DNA from: Streptomyces sp. CB01881
GTDB lineage: Bacteria; Actinomycetota; Actinomycetes; Streptomycetales; Streptomycetaceae
DNA: 64,000 nucleotides
Assembly: GCF_002953255.1 (NCBI RefSeq)
Contig: NZ_CP026498.1
Coordinates: 9,083,516 to 9,147,515, forward strand
Reading direction: 5' to 3'
The notes beneath the pieces are model-generated. The model was not told the DNA's origin and ran no database searches. It saw only the letters and a list, made by a program, of their open reading frames with translations. The position numbers and the translations under genes are program-made. Within the stretch, counting starts at the first letter, position 1. Every line of letters starts with the position of its first letter. This document shows, piece after piece, positions 16,749 to 24,722 of this stretch.

Positions 16749-18050
16749 ATGAACCTGACAGGCACTCCCTTCTTCCTCCTCACGATCGTGCTGTTCGTGG
16801 GTTCCCTCGCGCTGGCCATGGCGCAGTGGCGGGGCAGAGGGATCTTCGGGCGGATGCCGGGCACTCAGCACCCGGCGCCCGCCGCCGAATCGGGTGCGCC
16901 GGCCACGGAGCAGGGCGCGTCGGCCACGCAGCAGGGCGCGTCGGGTGCGGGCCGGCCGATACCGGCCGCCGCCAAGCCGTGGCGCGGCCCGGTGCGGGCG
17001 CTCTCCTACTTCGGGACCATCCTGCTCTGTCAGTTCACCGCCGTGACGCTGGTGTTCGTGGTGGTCAACAACGAGAACCAGCTCTACGGCAACTGGGGCG
17101 ACCTGCTGGGCACCTCGAACCACGTCCGCGCCGTCCCCGTGCCCCCGAAGGACGAGGGCCTTGCCGGGGACCAGGCCGCCGCGGCCGCCGCGGCCTCCGC
17201 GGGGGCCTCCGCCGGCTCCTCCGCCACGTCCGCGCCCAAGGTCCCGCAGGCCTTCCACGCGCCCGATTCCGACGCCGTGCCCAGGAGCGTGAAGCAGGCC
17301 GACCTCAAGGGCAGGCTCTCCGGAGTCGACGGCGAGGTCCTGGTCTGGACGCCCCCGCAGTACGACGACCCCGCGTACAAGGGCAAGACCTTCCCCGTGG
17401 TCGAGCTGCTCGTCGGCTACCCGGGCGCGTCCAGCGCCTGGTTCGGCGACACCATGGACGCGACCAAGCAGCTCGAACCGCTGATGAAGTCCGGTCAGGT
17501 GACGCCCTTCATCCTGGTCTCACCGCGCGTCACCCTGCTGGGCAAGACCGACACGGGCTGCGCCGACGTCCCGGGCAAGGTCAACGCGGAAACCTGGCTC
17601 TCGCGTGACGTGCCGCAGATGGTCATGGACAACTTCCGGGCCGACACCACCGCTGACCGCTGGGCCCTGTCCGGCTACTCGGCCGGCGCCCACTGCGCCG
17701 CCCGCCTCGCCCTCGCCCACCCCAACCGCTACCGTGCGGCGGTCAGCATGTCGGGCTACAACGACCCGGCCGGCGAGCCCGTCTCGCTGACCGCCAAGGA
17801 CCCGAAGCTGCGCGAGACCTCCAACCCGCTCTACATCCTCACCCACGCCCCCACCCCGCCGAACGTCGCGCTCTACGTGACGGGCAAGCGCGGCGACGGC
17901 CTGGAGGACGCGACCGCCCTCCAGCAGGCCGCCAAGAGCCCCACCAGCATCACCCCCGTCGAGACCACCGGCCCCCACCTCACGTCGACCTGGAAGCCGC
18001 TGGTCGTCCCGACCTTCAAGTGGCTGACCGGGATCATCCCGGCCCGGTAG
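16749..18050 (+). CDS. Membrane-anchored esterase-like (alpha/beta hydrolase) protein, 433 aa
   Basis: Two N-terminal hydrophobic segments (FFLLTIVLFVGSLALAMA and ILLCQFTAVTLVFVVV) flank an Ala/Gly-rich linker with QGAS repeats. After a second Ala-rich linker comes an esterase-D-like (PF00756) hydrolase domain facing outside: FPVVELLVGYPGASSAWFGDT, FILVSPRVTLL, the nucleophile elbow LSGYSAGAHCAARLALAHP, then a closing His in TGPHLTSTW. The family includes antigen-85-like acyltransferases and esterases; the substrate is unknown. ATG at 16749 places the first helix at the N-terminus. Two hairpins follow. Confidence 0.8.
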   Translation: MNLTGTPFFLLTIVLFVGSLALAMAQWRGRGIFGRMPGTQHPAPAAESGAPATEQGASATQQGASGAGRPIPAAAKPWRGPVRALSYFGTILLCQFTAVTLVFVVVNNENQLYGNWGDLLGTSNHVRAVPVPPKDEGLAGDQAAAAAAASAGASAGSSATSAPKVPQAFHAPDSDAVPRSVKQADLKGRLSGVDGEVLVWTPPQYDDPAYKGKTFPVVELLVGYPGASSAWFGDTMDATKQLEPLMKSGQVTPFILVSPRVTLLGKTDTGCADVPGKVNAETWLSRDVPQMVMDNFRADTTADRWALSGYSAGAHCAARLALAHPNRYRAAVSMSGYNDPAGEPVSLTAKDPKLRETSNPLYILTHAPTPPNVALYVTGKRGDGLEDATALQQAAKSPTSITPVETTGPHLTSTWKPLVVPTFKWLTGIIPAR

Positions 18051-18079
18051 GCAGGGGGGACCGCCCTGGGCGGCCGCCC

Positions 18080-18116
18080 GTGCCCCCGTACCCCGAGCAC
18101 GGGGGGACGGGGGCAC
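18080..18116. terminator. Hairpin terminator after the esterase gene
   Basis: GTGCCCCCGT (18080-18089) pairs with ACGGGGGCAC (18107-18116), 30 bp past the stop codon at 18050. Confidence 0.55.
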
Positions 18117-18125
18117 GCCCGGTAG

Positions 18126-18155
18126 ACGGCCCGGAGGTTCACGCCTCCGGGCCGT
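18126..18155. terminator. Strong hairpin between convergent esterase and MFS genes
   Basis: ACGGCCCGGAGG (18126-18137) and CCTCCGGGCCGT (18144-18155) form a perfect 12-bp stem with a 6-base loop. It lies 11 bp beyond the stop of the leftward MFS gene and can serve both directions. Confidence 0.7.
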
Positions 18156-18165
18156 CGGCGCGTCC

Positions 18166-19569
18166 TCACGGTGTCGTGACCGTCCGCCGCTGCCGGCGTT
18201 CGCCGCGGACGCCGACCGTCAGGGCCAGCGCGGTCGCCGCCGCCAGGACTCCCCAGACCGGTGCGAAGCCGTCGGCGGAGTCCTTGAGCAGGCCGATGGC
18301 GGGCGGTGCGAGGATGACGGCGAGCTGGGTGACCGCCATGACCAGGCCGAGCGCGGAGCCCGTTCTGCCCGGTGGGGCCGACTCGGCCACGTGGGCGACC
18401 CACGGGCCGTACCAGCCGATGCCGAAGAACCCCAGCCAGGTGAACAACACGCAGGCCGCGAGCGGCGACCGGCCGAGGGGCGTCAGCAGTGCCGCGAGCC
18501 CCACGACCACCGCGGCCATGCACGCCAGTACGGGGGTGTAGCGCCCGGAGCGACTGCGGTCGCTCCAGGCGGCCAGGCAGATGCGCCCGGCCACCCCCGC
18601 GCCCTGCACCGCGACGAGGACGACGGCCGTCGGTCCGGGTCCGAGCGACGTCGTGTCGTGGAGGTACAGCGCCGTCAGGACGCCGATCCCGCACTGGACC
18701 GAGATCAGGCTCATGCCGGAGAGCACGACAGTCACCATGGCCGGTTCCCGCAGCATCCGCACCCGGTCGCCGAGTTGCTCCGCGAGCGGGACGTCCGGCC
18801 CCTTCCCGGCCGGAGTACCCGGGATGCCCGGAGTGCCCCGAGTACCCGGGGTGCCCCGACCGTCCCGACCGTCCGGACCGCCCAGGGCGTCCACGGCGGG
18901 CGGTGGCCGGTAGCAGCCCATGAAGACCCCGGCCCCCAGCAGCGCTACGAGCCCACCTGCCGCGAACGCCGCCCACAGGCCGTACGTGTCGGCGAGGCGG
19001 GGCAGGACGGCGGCGGCGAGCGCCCCGCCCAGCGGCAGGCCCGCCTGGCGGACGCCCATCGCGAAGCCCCGCCGGGACGGGGCGAACCAGGACGCCACCG
19101 ACTTGCTCCCGCCGGGCTGCGCGGTGCTGTAGCCCGCGCCGACGACCAGCAGGACGAGGAGCAGCGAGCCGAAGCCCTGCGCCAGGCTGCCCGCGGCGAG
19201 GGCGGCGGCGACCACGCAGGCGCCGATCCCGACGACCCAGCGCTCGTTGTAGCGGTCCAGCAGCTCCCCGGCCACCAGAAGGCCGGCCAACGGGACGAAC
19301 TGGGCCGCCGAGAGCAGGAGTCCGAGCTGGGCGGTGCTCAGGTCCAGGTCACGCTGGAGCGGGACGCCCATGGCTCCGATGCCCTGGACGAAGAAGCAGG
19401 ACGCGGCCTGGGTGAAGGTGGCGATGCCGAGGACGGCCCACCGGTACCGGCCCGCAGGCGGCGAGGCATCGGCGGGGGCCGGTGCCGGTGCCGGTGCCGG
19501 GGCGTGAGCGGTGGGAGCGGTGGGAGCGGTGGCGGGGGTGCCGGCCGCCGGCAGGTTGTGGCCGGTCAC
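18166..19569 (-). CDS. MFS transporter, 467 aa
   Basis: A twelve-helix major facilitator protein. After a hydrophilic APAPAPAPAP-rich start come the helices (WAVLGIATFTQAASCFFVQ), a cytoplasmic loop of the MFS A-motif type (GELLDRYNERWVVG) and GSKSVASWFAPSRRGFAMGVRQAGLPLGGALAAA in helices 4-5. The central loop contains a low-complexity run (PGTRGTPGIPGTP). The second half resumes with MVTVVLSGMSLISVQCGIGVL. Its GTG start overlaps the stop of the upstream GNAT gene (GTGA), so both are coupled. The substrate is unknown; the pattern is nearer to CynX/nitrate-type single-group MFS proteins than to DHA2 drug pumps. Confidence 0.85.
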   Translation of the reverse strand: MTGHNLPAAGTPATAPTAPTAHAPAPAPAPAPADASPPAGRYRWAVLGIATFTQAASCFFVQGIGAMGVPLQRDLDLSTAQLGLLLSAAQFVPLAGLLVAGELLDRYNERWVVGIGACVVAAALAAGSLAQGFGSLLLVLLVVGAGYSTAQPGGSKSVASWFAPSRRGFAMGVRQAGLPLGGALAAAVLPRLADTYGLWAAFAAGGLVALLGAGVFMGCYRPPPAVDALGGPDGRDGRGTPGTRGTPGIPGTPAGKGPDVPLAEQLGDRVRMLREPAMVTVVLSGMSLISVQCGIGVLTALYLHDTTSLGPGPTAVVLVAVQGAGVAGRICLAAWSDRSRSGRYTPVLACMAAVVVGLAALLTPLGRSPLAACVLFTWLGFFGIGWYGPWVAHVAESAPPGRTGSALGLVMAVTQLAVILAPPAIGLLKDSADGFAPVWGVLAAATALALTVGVRGERRQRRTVTTP

Positions 19570-20063
19570 GGGCGCCAGTACAGGGCCGGATCGGGATGGT
19601 CCGTGAAGCCGAGCGCGCGGTAGAGCGGTTCGCCCTCGTGGGAGGCGTACAGGTCGACGCGGGCGACGTCGCGCTCGCGGAACCAGTCGAGCAGGCAGTG
19701 CATGATCGCGCGGCTGTGGCCGCGTCGCCGGTACGCGGGGGCGGTGACGACGCCGATCACCAGTCCGACCCGGCCGTTGCGCAGGTGCGGACCGGGCAGC
19801 CGCTGTTCGACCGAGCCGATGCCGCAGGCGGCGAGGCCGTCACCGTCCTCGCCGTCCACGACGAGGATCCGCATGGCGCCTGCTGTGAGCTGCCGCTTCA
19901 GGACGTCGGCCAGTGCCGACCGCCAACTGTCGTCCGCCGAAGCGGGGTTGAAGTAATCGCCGCCGAGGTGTTCGAACAACAACGCCCGCAGGCGTACGAG
20001 TTCGGCGACATCGCTCTCGATGGCCGGCCTTACAGAGGTTCGGTGTGCGGTGGGGTGACTCAT
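19566..20063 (-). CDS. GNAT acetyltransferase, 165 aa
   Basis: A complete GNAT fold: SVRPAIESDVAELVRLRALLFEHLGGDYF, then ILVVDGEDGDGLAACGIGSVEQRLPG, the acetyl-CoA loop GVVTAPAYRRRGHSRAIMHCLLDWF (about residues 105-130), and the terminal LYASHEGEPLYRALGFTDHP. ATG at 20063 was taken; a GTG two codons earlier is possible. It overlaps the downstream MFS gene by four bases, suggesting joint expression. It is divergent from the CGNR zinc-finger gene 26 bp away, so the promoters must be close or overlapping. Confidence 0.85.
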   Translation of the reverse strand: MSHPTAHRTSVRPAIESDVAELVRLRALLFEHLGGDYFNPASADDSWRSALADVLKRQLTAGAMRILVVDGEDGDGLAACGIGSVEQRLPGPHLRNGRVGLVIGVVTAPAYRRRGHSRAIMHCLLDWFRERDVARVDLYASHEGEPLYRALGFTDHPDPALYWRP

Positions 20064-20089
20064 GCCCACCAGCGTGCTGTCATGGTCTT

Positions 20090-20611
20090 GTGCACCTCAA
20101 CCCTTACGGCGAGGACGCCGTGAAGCTGGCCGCCGACCTCGCCAACCGGCGCCCCACCACCGCCGAGGAGCTCGCCGACCGCTGCCGCGCGGCCGGGCTC
20201 GTGGTGGACGGCCCGGCCACGCCGCAGGACCTGGAGCGCGCGGCGGCCGTGCTGGACGCCTGGGAGAAGGTGGTCGACGCCGCCGACGAGCGCGAGCGAG
20301 CCGAGCTGCTCAACCGGATGCTGGCCGCAGCCGCGGACCATCCGCGGCTGACCGACCACTCCGGCGACGGCTGGCACCTGCACTACCGGGACGACCGGCA
20401 GCCGCCCGGCCGGCTGCTCTGCTCGCTGATCGCCGTCGGCACCGCACTGCACCTGGTCGGGCGGGGCATGCACCGCCTCGGCCGGTGCGCGGTCGCCGAG
20501 TGCACCACGATCTTCGCCGACGCCACGCGCACCGGGCGGCAGCGCTACTGCTCCCAGCGGTGTGCCAACCGTGACGCGGTCCGCCGCCACCGCGCGAGGC
20601 GCGTGCGCTGA
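20090..20611 (+). CDS. CGNR zinc-finger (ABATE-type) regulator-like protein, 173 aa
   Basis: This protein opens VHLNPYGEDAVKLAADLANRRP, the standard start of CGNR (ABATE) proteins, and ends with the treble-clef zinc finger LGRCAVAECTTIFADATRTGRQRYCSQRCANRDAVRRHR, which contains the C-x4-C...C-x3-C ligands; the family motif CGNR appears here as CANR. Such proteins are thought to be stress-linked transcription factors. GTG at 20090 was chosen because the family begins at this residue. No ribosome site is visible, so a leaderless transcript is possible. Confidence 0.85.
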   Translation: MHLNPYGEDAVKLAADLANRRPTTAEELADRCRAAGLVVDGPATPQDLERAAAVLDAWEKVVDAADERERAELLNRMLAAAADHPRLTDHSGDGWHLHYRDDRQPPGRLLCSLIAVGTALHLVGRGMHRLGRCAVAECTTIFADATRTGRQRYCSQRCANRDAVRRHRARRVR

Positions 20612-20624
20612 CGGCGGACCCTGC

Positions 20625-21092
20625 TCAGGTGCCGGTGTCCCCCTCCCGGTTCGGCTCCCCGGCCGCCCGGTTCGGTTCCCCGGCCTCCCGCACCTCCCGT
20701 GTCCCGTGCTCCGCCGCTTCCGCGAGGCGCTTGACGGCGGCCAGTCGGCGGTCCCAGTCGGTGGCCAGTGCCGTCATCCAGCGTGCCGTCGCGTCAAGGG
20801 CGGCCGGCCGTACCGCGTACCGGACCTCCCGGCCGACCCGGCCGCCGGTGACCAGGCCGGCCGCGTCCAGGACGGCGAGGTGCTTGACCACGGCCTGCCG
20901 CGAGACGGGGAGTTGCCCGGCGAGGGTGGTCGCACTGGCCTCGCCGTGGGCGGCGAGCAGGTCGAGCAGCAGGCGCCGGGTCGGGTCGGCCAGCGCGGCG
21001 AGCACGCTGTCGACCGGCTCTACCGGTGCACCCGGCTCGACCGGCACGCCCGGCTGCCGCTGTTCTGGACTCTCCGGGTGCGCGCCGGTCAC
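20625..21092 (-). CDS. ArsR-family transcriptional regulator
   Basis: A 155-residue winged-helix regulator: VDSVLAALADPTRRLLLDLLAAHGEASATTLAGQLPVSRQAVVKHLAVLDAAGLVTGGRVGREVRYAVRPAALD. No metal-binding cysteine motif is seen, as in the ArsR proteins paired with SRPBCC genes. The C-terminus carries a short repeat (REAGEPNRAAGEPNREGD). The GTG start overlaps the stop of the SRPBCC gene (GTGA), so the regulator is the second gene of the operon. Tandem GTGCAAC-N6-GTTGCAC sites upstream of the operon are the likely autoregulatory operators, and the same sites precede the SRPBCC gene at 7.3 kb. Confidence 0.88.
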   Translation of the reverse strand: MTGAHPESPEQRQPGVPVEPGAPVEPVDSVLAALADPTRRLLLDLLAAHGEASATTLAGQLPVSRQAVVKHLAVLDAAGLVTGGRVGREVRYAVRPAALDATARWMTALATDWDRRLAAVKRLAEAAEHGTREVREAGEPNRAAGEPNREGDTGT

Positions 21093-21535
21093 ACCGACGA
21101 CTGTTCGACGCGCTTCTTGAAGGCGTCCAGCACCTGCGGCCAGCCGCCGGTGTTGTCCTTCAGGGCCTTGCTGCGCAGCTCCTCGGAGCCGGCCAGTGCC
21201 GCGAACCCGCTCTCCACGACGCGCAGGCGCGTGTTGTCGCCCTCCTGGGAGAGCGTGAACTCGACGAGGGTGCTGTTGTCCGCGCGCAGCTCCTCGCCGG
21301 GGAAGGCGCTGGCCCAGCGGTACGCCAGGTAGGTCGGCGGTTCGACCCTCTCCACCCGCACGGGGAACTCGCCGTACTCGGGGTTGTTCACGACGGTCGA
21401 CTCACCCTCCTTGGCTGCGGTGCCGGCCAGGCTCGCCTCCTCGGCGACCCAGAATCCGGGCTGGGCCACCAGCGGCCACACCCGCTCCACGGGTGCCTCG
21501 ATCAGGATCTCGCGCTCGATCCGGTCCTCGCTCAT
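21089..21535 (-). CDS. SRPBCC (AHSA1-like) domain protein, 148 aa
   Basis: A START-like fold protein: IEREILIEAPVERVWPLVAQPGFWVAEEA, then YGEFPVRVERVEPPTYLAYRWAS, TLVEFTLSQEGDNTRLRVVESGF, and the last helix NTGGWPQVLDAFKKRVEQ. It is a paralogue of the protein at 7313. The ATG follows AAGGAG at a good distance. It heads an operon with the ArsR gene, typical of the ArsR/AHSA1 arrangement in which the small-ligand protein and regulator are co-induced. Ligand unknown. Confidence 0.88.
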   Translation of the reverse strand: MSEDRIEREILIEAPVERVWPLVAQPGFWVAEEASLAGTAAKEGESTVVNNPEYGEFPVRVERVEPPTYLAYRWASAFPGEELRADNSTLVEFTLSQEGDNTRLRVVESGFAALAGSEELRSKALKDNTGGWPQVLDAFKKRVEQSSV

Positions 21536-21562
21536 GACGTGCTCCTTGGTTGCTGCCAATGA

Positions 21563-21615
21563 GTGCAACTCCAGAGTTGCACGTTGGGCAGGGCGGTGCA
21601 ACCGAAGAGTTGCAC
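21563..21615. promoter_or_regulatory. Tandem GTGCAAC-N6-GTTGCAC operators of the SRPBCC/ArsR operon
   Basis: GTGCAACTCCAGAGTTGCAC (21563-21582) is a perfect 20-bp palindrome. GTGCAAC-CGAAGA-GTTGCAC (21596-21615) is a second perfect site 33 bp away. Both lie just upstream of the SRPBCC start at 21535. Confidence 0.72.
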
Positions 21616-21696
21616 TCCGATCGGGGGATCGTGATGTGCGGGCCCTGGCCCCCCGCTCCGTAAAGGACTGGGGGCGGCGGCGGTCGCCGTGCTTAC

Positions 21697-22344
21697 ATGA
21701 GCCGCATGGTGTCGACCGACCGACTTCTGGCATTCGCGGCCATGTCCTTCCTGCTGATCGTGATCCCCGGTCCCAGTGTGCTGTTCGTGATCGGGCGGGC
21801 CCTCGCGCAGGGGCGCCGGGCTGCGCTGACCACCGTGGTGGGGAACACGCTCGGGGCGTACGCACTCGTCGTGGCCGTGGCCTTCGGGGTCGGGGCGGTC
21901 GTGGAGCGCTCGGTGCTCGTCTACACGGGGCTGAAGCTCGCCGGCGCCGCGTACCTGGTGTACCTCGGCGTCAAGGCGGTGCGGCAACGCGGTTCATTCC
22001 AGGCCGTGTTCGCCGGTGAGGGCTCCGCGCACGGAAGCCTGCGCACGCTGTGGGAGGGGTTCGCGGTCGGCGTGGCCAACCCCAAGACCATGATCTTCTT
22101 CGCTGCCGTCCTACCGCAGTTCGTGGACCGCGACCGGGGACACGTCGCAGTCCAGATGCTGCTGCTCGGCCTGATCTTCAACGCGATCGCGGTCGTCTCC
22201 GACAGCGTGTGGGGCCTGGTCGCGAGCACCACGCGCGACTGGTTCGCCCGTTCACCACAGCGGCTGGCCCTGGTCGGCGGGGCCGGCGGGCTCACCATGA
22301 TCGGCCTCGGTGTCACCGTCGCCGTGACGGGCCGGAAGGACTGA
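21697..22344 (+). CDS. LysE-family amino-acid exporter, 215 aa
   Basis: A six-helix LysE/RhtB protein: LLAFAAMSFLLIVIPGPSVLFVIGRALAQGRRAALTTVVGNTLGAYA carries the family signature PGPSVLFV...G near residues 24-50; the middle reads LKLAGAAYLVYLGVKAVR, and the second half contains GFAVGVANPKTMIFFAAVLPQF. Members export lysine, homoserine, threonine or related amino acids. ATG at 21697 is given; the ATG at 21706 (MVSTDRLL) is equally plausible. Its last 90 bp are overlapped on the other strand by the degenerate MFS reading frame. Confidence 0.88.
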   Translation: MSRMVSTDRLLAFAAMSFLLIVIPGPSVLFVIGRALAQGRRAALTTVVGNTLGAYALVVAVAFGVGAVVERSVLVYTGLKLAGAAYLVYLGVKAVRQRGSFQAVFAGEGSAHGSLRTLWEGFAVGVANPKTMIFFAAVLPQFVDRDRGHVAVQMLLLGLIFNAIAVVSDSVWGLVASTTRDWFARSPQRLALVGGAGGLTMIGLGVTVAVTGRKD

Positions 22345-23462
22345 TCGGGTCGGAAGGACCGGCCCGGCCGGCCCGGGCTCGATACGCGCGGCCGGGGCCG
22401 TCGCGCCGACGCGACCCGCCTGCGCGAACGCGCGCCAGGCGACCGCACACACCACCGCCGACGCCATCAGTGCCCACCCCGTGTCCACGGCCACGGCGGC
22501 GCCCATCACCACCACCCCCAGCGTCGCGCCGACCTGCCGGACGGCGTTCAGCAGCCCGCCCACCGCGCCGGCCGTGCCCTCCGGGGCGACACCGATGACG
22601 GCCGCGACCAGGGCCGGCAGCACGTACGAGACCCCGAAGCCGGTCATCAACAGGCCCACCGCCAGCCAGACGTAGCCACCCCCGGCGAAGACCGTCCCGG
22701 CGAGCACCGCGGCGCCGCCGGTCAGCAGGGCCAGACCCGCCAGGATCGGCGCCCGGGTGCCGACCCGTGCCACGATCCGGCCCGTGAACGGCGGGTTGAC
22801 GGCGAACGGGACGGTCAGCGGCAGGAAGGCGAGGCCGGTCTGCAACGGGCCGAGGTGCCACCTCTCCTGGAGCAGCAGTGGCAGCACGAACAGGCCGCCG
22901 GTCAGTGCGAAGTTCACCGCCGCGCCGGCCAGCAGCCCGGCCCGTACCCGGGCGGAACGGAGCAGGGCCCGGTTCAGCACCGGTGCCTGACTGCGCCGTT
23001 CCAGCCGTCCGAGCGCCACCGCCGATGCCCCGAAGCCGGCCGGCGACCACGCCGCGTGGGCCCACGCCTGCGCGCCGGCGGCGATCAGCGCGTCCGTGAG
23101 CAGGGCCAGCGCCGCGGCGGCGGCCAGTTGGGCGGGCCAGTCGATCCGGCGCCGGCCGCGCGGGCAGGCCACCGCGCGGCCGGCGGTCAGCGCCAGAACG
23201 GCCGTGCCGATGGGCACGTTGACCAGGAAGACCGCCCGCCAGCCGGCCCACTCGACCAGCGCGCCGCCCGCGAGCGGGCCGGTTGCCACGGCTGCGCCGC
23301 TGGTCGCCGCCCAGGCCGAGACCGCGCCCGCGCCGATGCCGACCGTGCGGCCGACCCCGGTCACCAGCGCCACCGGGCGCGCGGGGTCAGCGGGGCAGGG
23401 GAAAGGCTCCGGTCTGCGGCGCAGGGGTGGTCGGCGGCGTGGGGTTGGTCGGCAGCGGTCAT
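22252..23462 (-). pseudogene. Chimeric remnant: SDR N-terminus fused to truncated DHA2-type MFS transporter
   Basis: The frame running left from about 23373 begins PVALVTGVGRTVGIGAG, the cofactor-binding start of a short-chain dehydrogenase. It then switches without a stop, near 23320-23335, to AVSAWAATSGAAVATGPLAGGALVEWAGWRAVFLVNVPIG, the fifth helix (motif C) of an EmrB/QacA-type MFS exporter. The first four MFS helices and the rest of the SDR are missing. An ATG at 23462 (MTAADQPHAADHP) would be a natural SDR start, but its frame stops after 33 codons and is two bases out of phase with the SDR motif. The MFS end runs into the convergent LysE gene. This looks like a deletion fusion with a frameshift; function is unlikely. 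Confidence 0.62.
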
Positions 23463-23488
23463 GGATGGGATCGTCGGGGGACGTTGCC

Positions 23489-23560
23489 CATCGGTGCAAC
23501 CGTATTCGTGGCAACTGGCATGGTGGCAACTGACTTTGCGGCAAGCGCCGTTGCGGGAAG
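23489..23560. promoter_or_regulatory. AT-richer upstream region with repeated TTGCCA motif
   Basis: Read on the minus strand, AGTTGCCAC occurs twice 14 bp apart (about 23510-23533), with a third related GGTTGCACC nearby (about 23495). The region lies directly upstream of the degenerate SDR/MFS gene. It may be the relic operator of the lost locus; no matching regulator is identified. Confidence 0.3.
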
Positions 23561-23615
23561 CGTCTTTGGGTGGGCCCCGCCCCTCGGACCACCGGCCCCG
23601 GGAGGTTGCCCCGGG

Positions 23616-24647
23616 TCAGTCGCCCTCCGGCCGGCAGCCGCAGGAGCGGCGGACCACCAGGCGTGCGGGGAACGTGCGCGCACCCGCCGGGGTGGGCTGG
23701 TCGTCCGCCTGGGCCTTCAGGACCAGGTCGACGGCGGCGCGCGCCATCTCGTCCTGTGCGGCGGCCACGGTGGTGAGCGGTGGTCCGGCGATGACGGCCT
23801 CGGCGATGTCGTCGAACGCGGCGACCGCGAGGTCCTCCGGGACCCGGATGCCCAGGTCGTCGGCGGCCCTGAGCAGGCCGATCGCCTGGTCGTCCGTCGC
23901 GCAGAAGACGGCGGACGGGCGGTCGGGGCGGCTCAGCAGTGCGCGGGCTTCGGCGTGCGCCCGGACCCGGTCGAACGGTGCGGTGGTGAGGCGCCCCTCG
24001 GCCGTCAGGCCGGCCTCGGCGAGGGCGGCGGCCCACCCGGCGGTCCGGGCGGTCACCGGGTCGTTCGGGCTGAGCGCGAACGTGCCGCCGAAGCAGTGCA
24101 CCTCGGCGTGGCCGTGCGCCAGCAGGTGCCGCACCGCCTCCTGCGCCCCGCCCTCGTCGTCCGCGACGACGGCGACCCCGTTCGCGGTCTCCGCCCGGTG
24201 GTGCAGCAGCACGACGGGCGTGCCGTCGCCGGCCTCGATCCCGGCGGCCCCGGGGAGGGACGGGTCCTGTGTCACCAGGATCAGGCCGTCCACCTGCATC
24301 CCGAGGAACGCCCGGATGTAGTGGGCCTCGCGCTCGTCCGCGTAGTCCGAGTTCCCGATGAGCAGCAGCCGGCCGCGCTCCGCCGCCGCCTGCTCCACCA
24401 TGTGCGCGAGCCCCGCGAAGAAGGGCTGCCGGGCGTCCGGGACGACCATGCCGATCAGGTCGGTCCGCCGACGGGCCATCGCCTGCGCGACCCGGTTCGG
24501 CCGGTACCCGAGCTCCTCGACCGCCGCCAGGACGCGCGCCCGGGTCGCCGCGGCCACCGGCCGCGGGCCGTCGTTGATCACATAACTGACAACCGCGGTA
24601 GACGTGCCCGCCGCCCTCGCCACATCGTCCCGCGTCACCCTCGCCAT
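23616..24647 (-). CDS. LacI-family transcriptional regulator, 343 aa
   Basis: A full-length LacI/GalR protein: the N-terminal helix-turn-helix with hinge (MARVTRDDVARAAGTSTAVVSYVINDGPRPV, then EELGYRPNRVAQAMARRR), followed by a periplasmic-binding-like sugar domain (LIGMVVPDARQPFFAGLAHMVE; DGLILVTQDPSLPG; RPSAVFCATDDQAIGLLRAADDLGIRVPEDLAVAAFDD). ATG at 24647 fits the family start. It lies downstream of the RpiR-type gene, about 75 bp away and in the same direction, so the two may be co-transcribed. No sugar-uptake operon is adjacent, so the effector is unknown. Confidence 0.9.
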   Translation of the reverse strand: MARVTRDDVARAAGTSTAVVSYVINDGPRPVAAATRARVLAAVEELGYRPNRVAQAMARRRTDLIGMVVPDARQPFFAGLAHMVEQAAAERGRLLLIGNSDYADEREAHYIRAFLGMQVDGLILVTQDPSLPGAAGIEAGDGTPVVLLHHRAETANGVAVVADDEGGAQEAVRHLLAHGHAEVHCFGGTFALSPNDPVTARTAGWAAALAEAGLTAEGRLTTAPFDRVRAHAEARALLSRPDRPSAVFCATDDQAIGLLRAADDLGIRVPEDLAVAAFDDIAEAVIAGPPLTTVAAAQDEMARAAVDLVLKAQADDQPTPAGARTFPARLVVRRSCGCRPEGD

Positions 24648-24722
24648 GCCCGCGAGCCTACACACCACCGGTGACAGGTCCGGCCGGAGATCCGGGACAC
24701 CCGGCAACCTTCCCGACCGCGG

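Noticed and set aside
22252..23373. Functional MFS exporter starting from the GTG at 23373
   Set aside because: It would lack the first four transmembrane helices and start with an SDR cofactor motif, so function is implausible.
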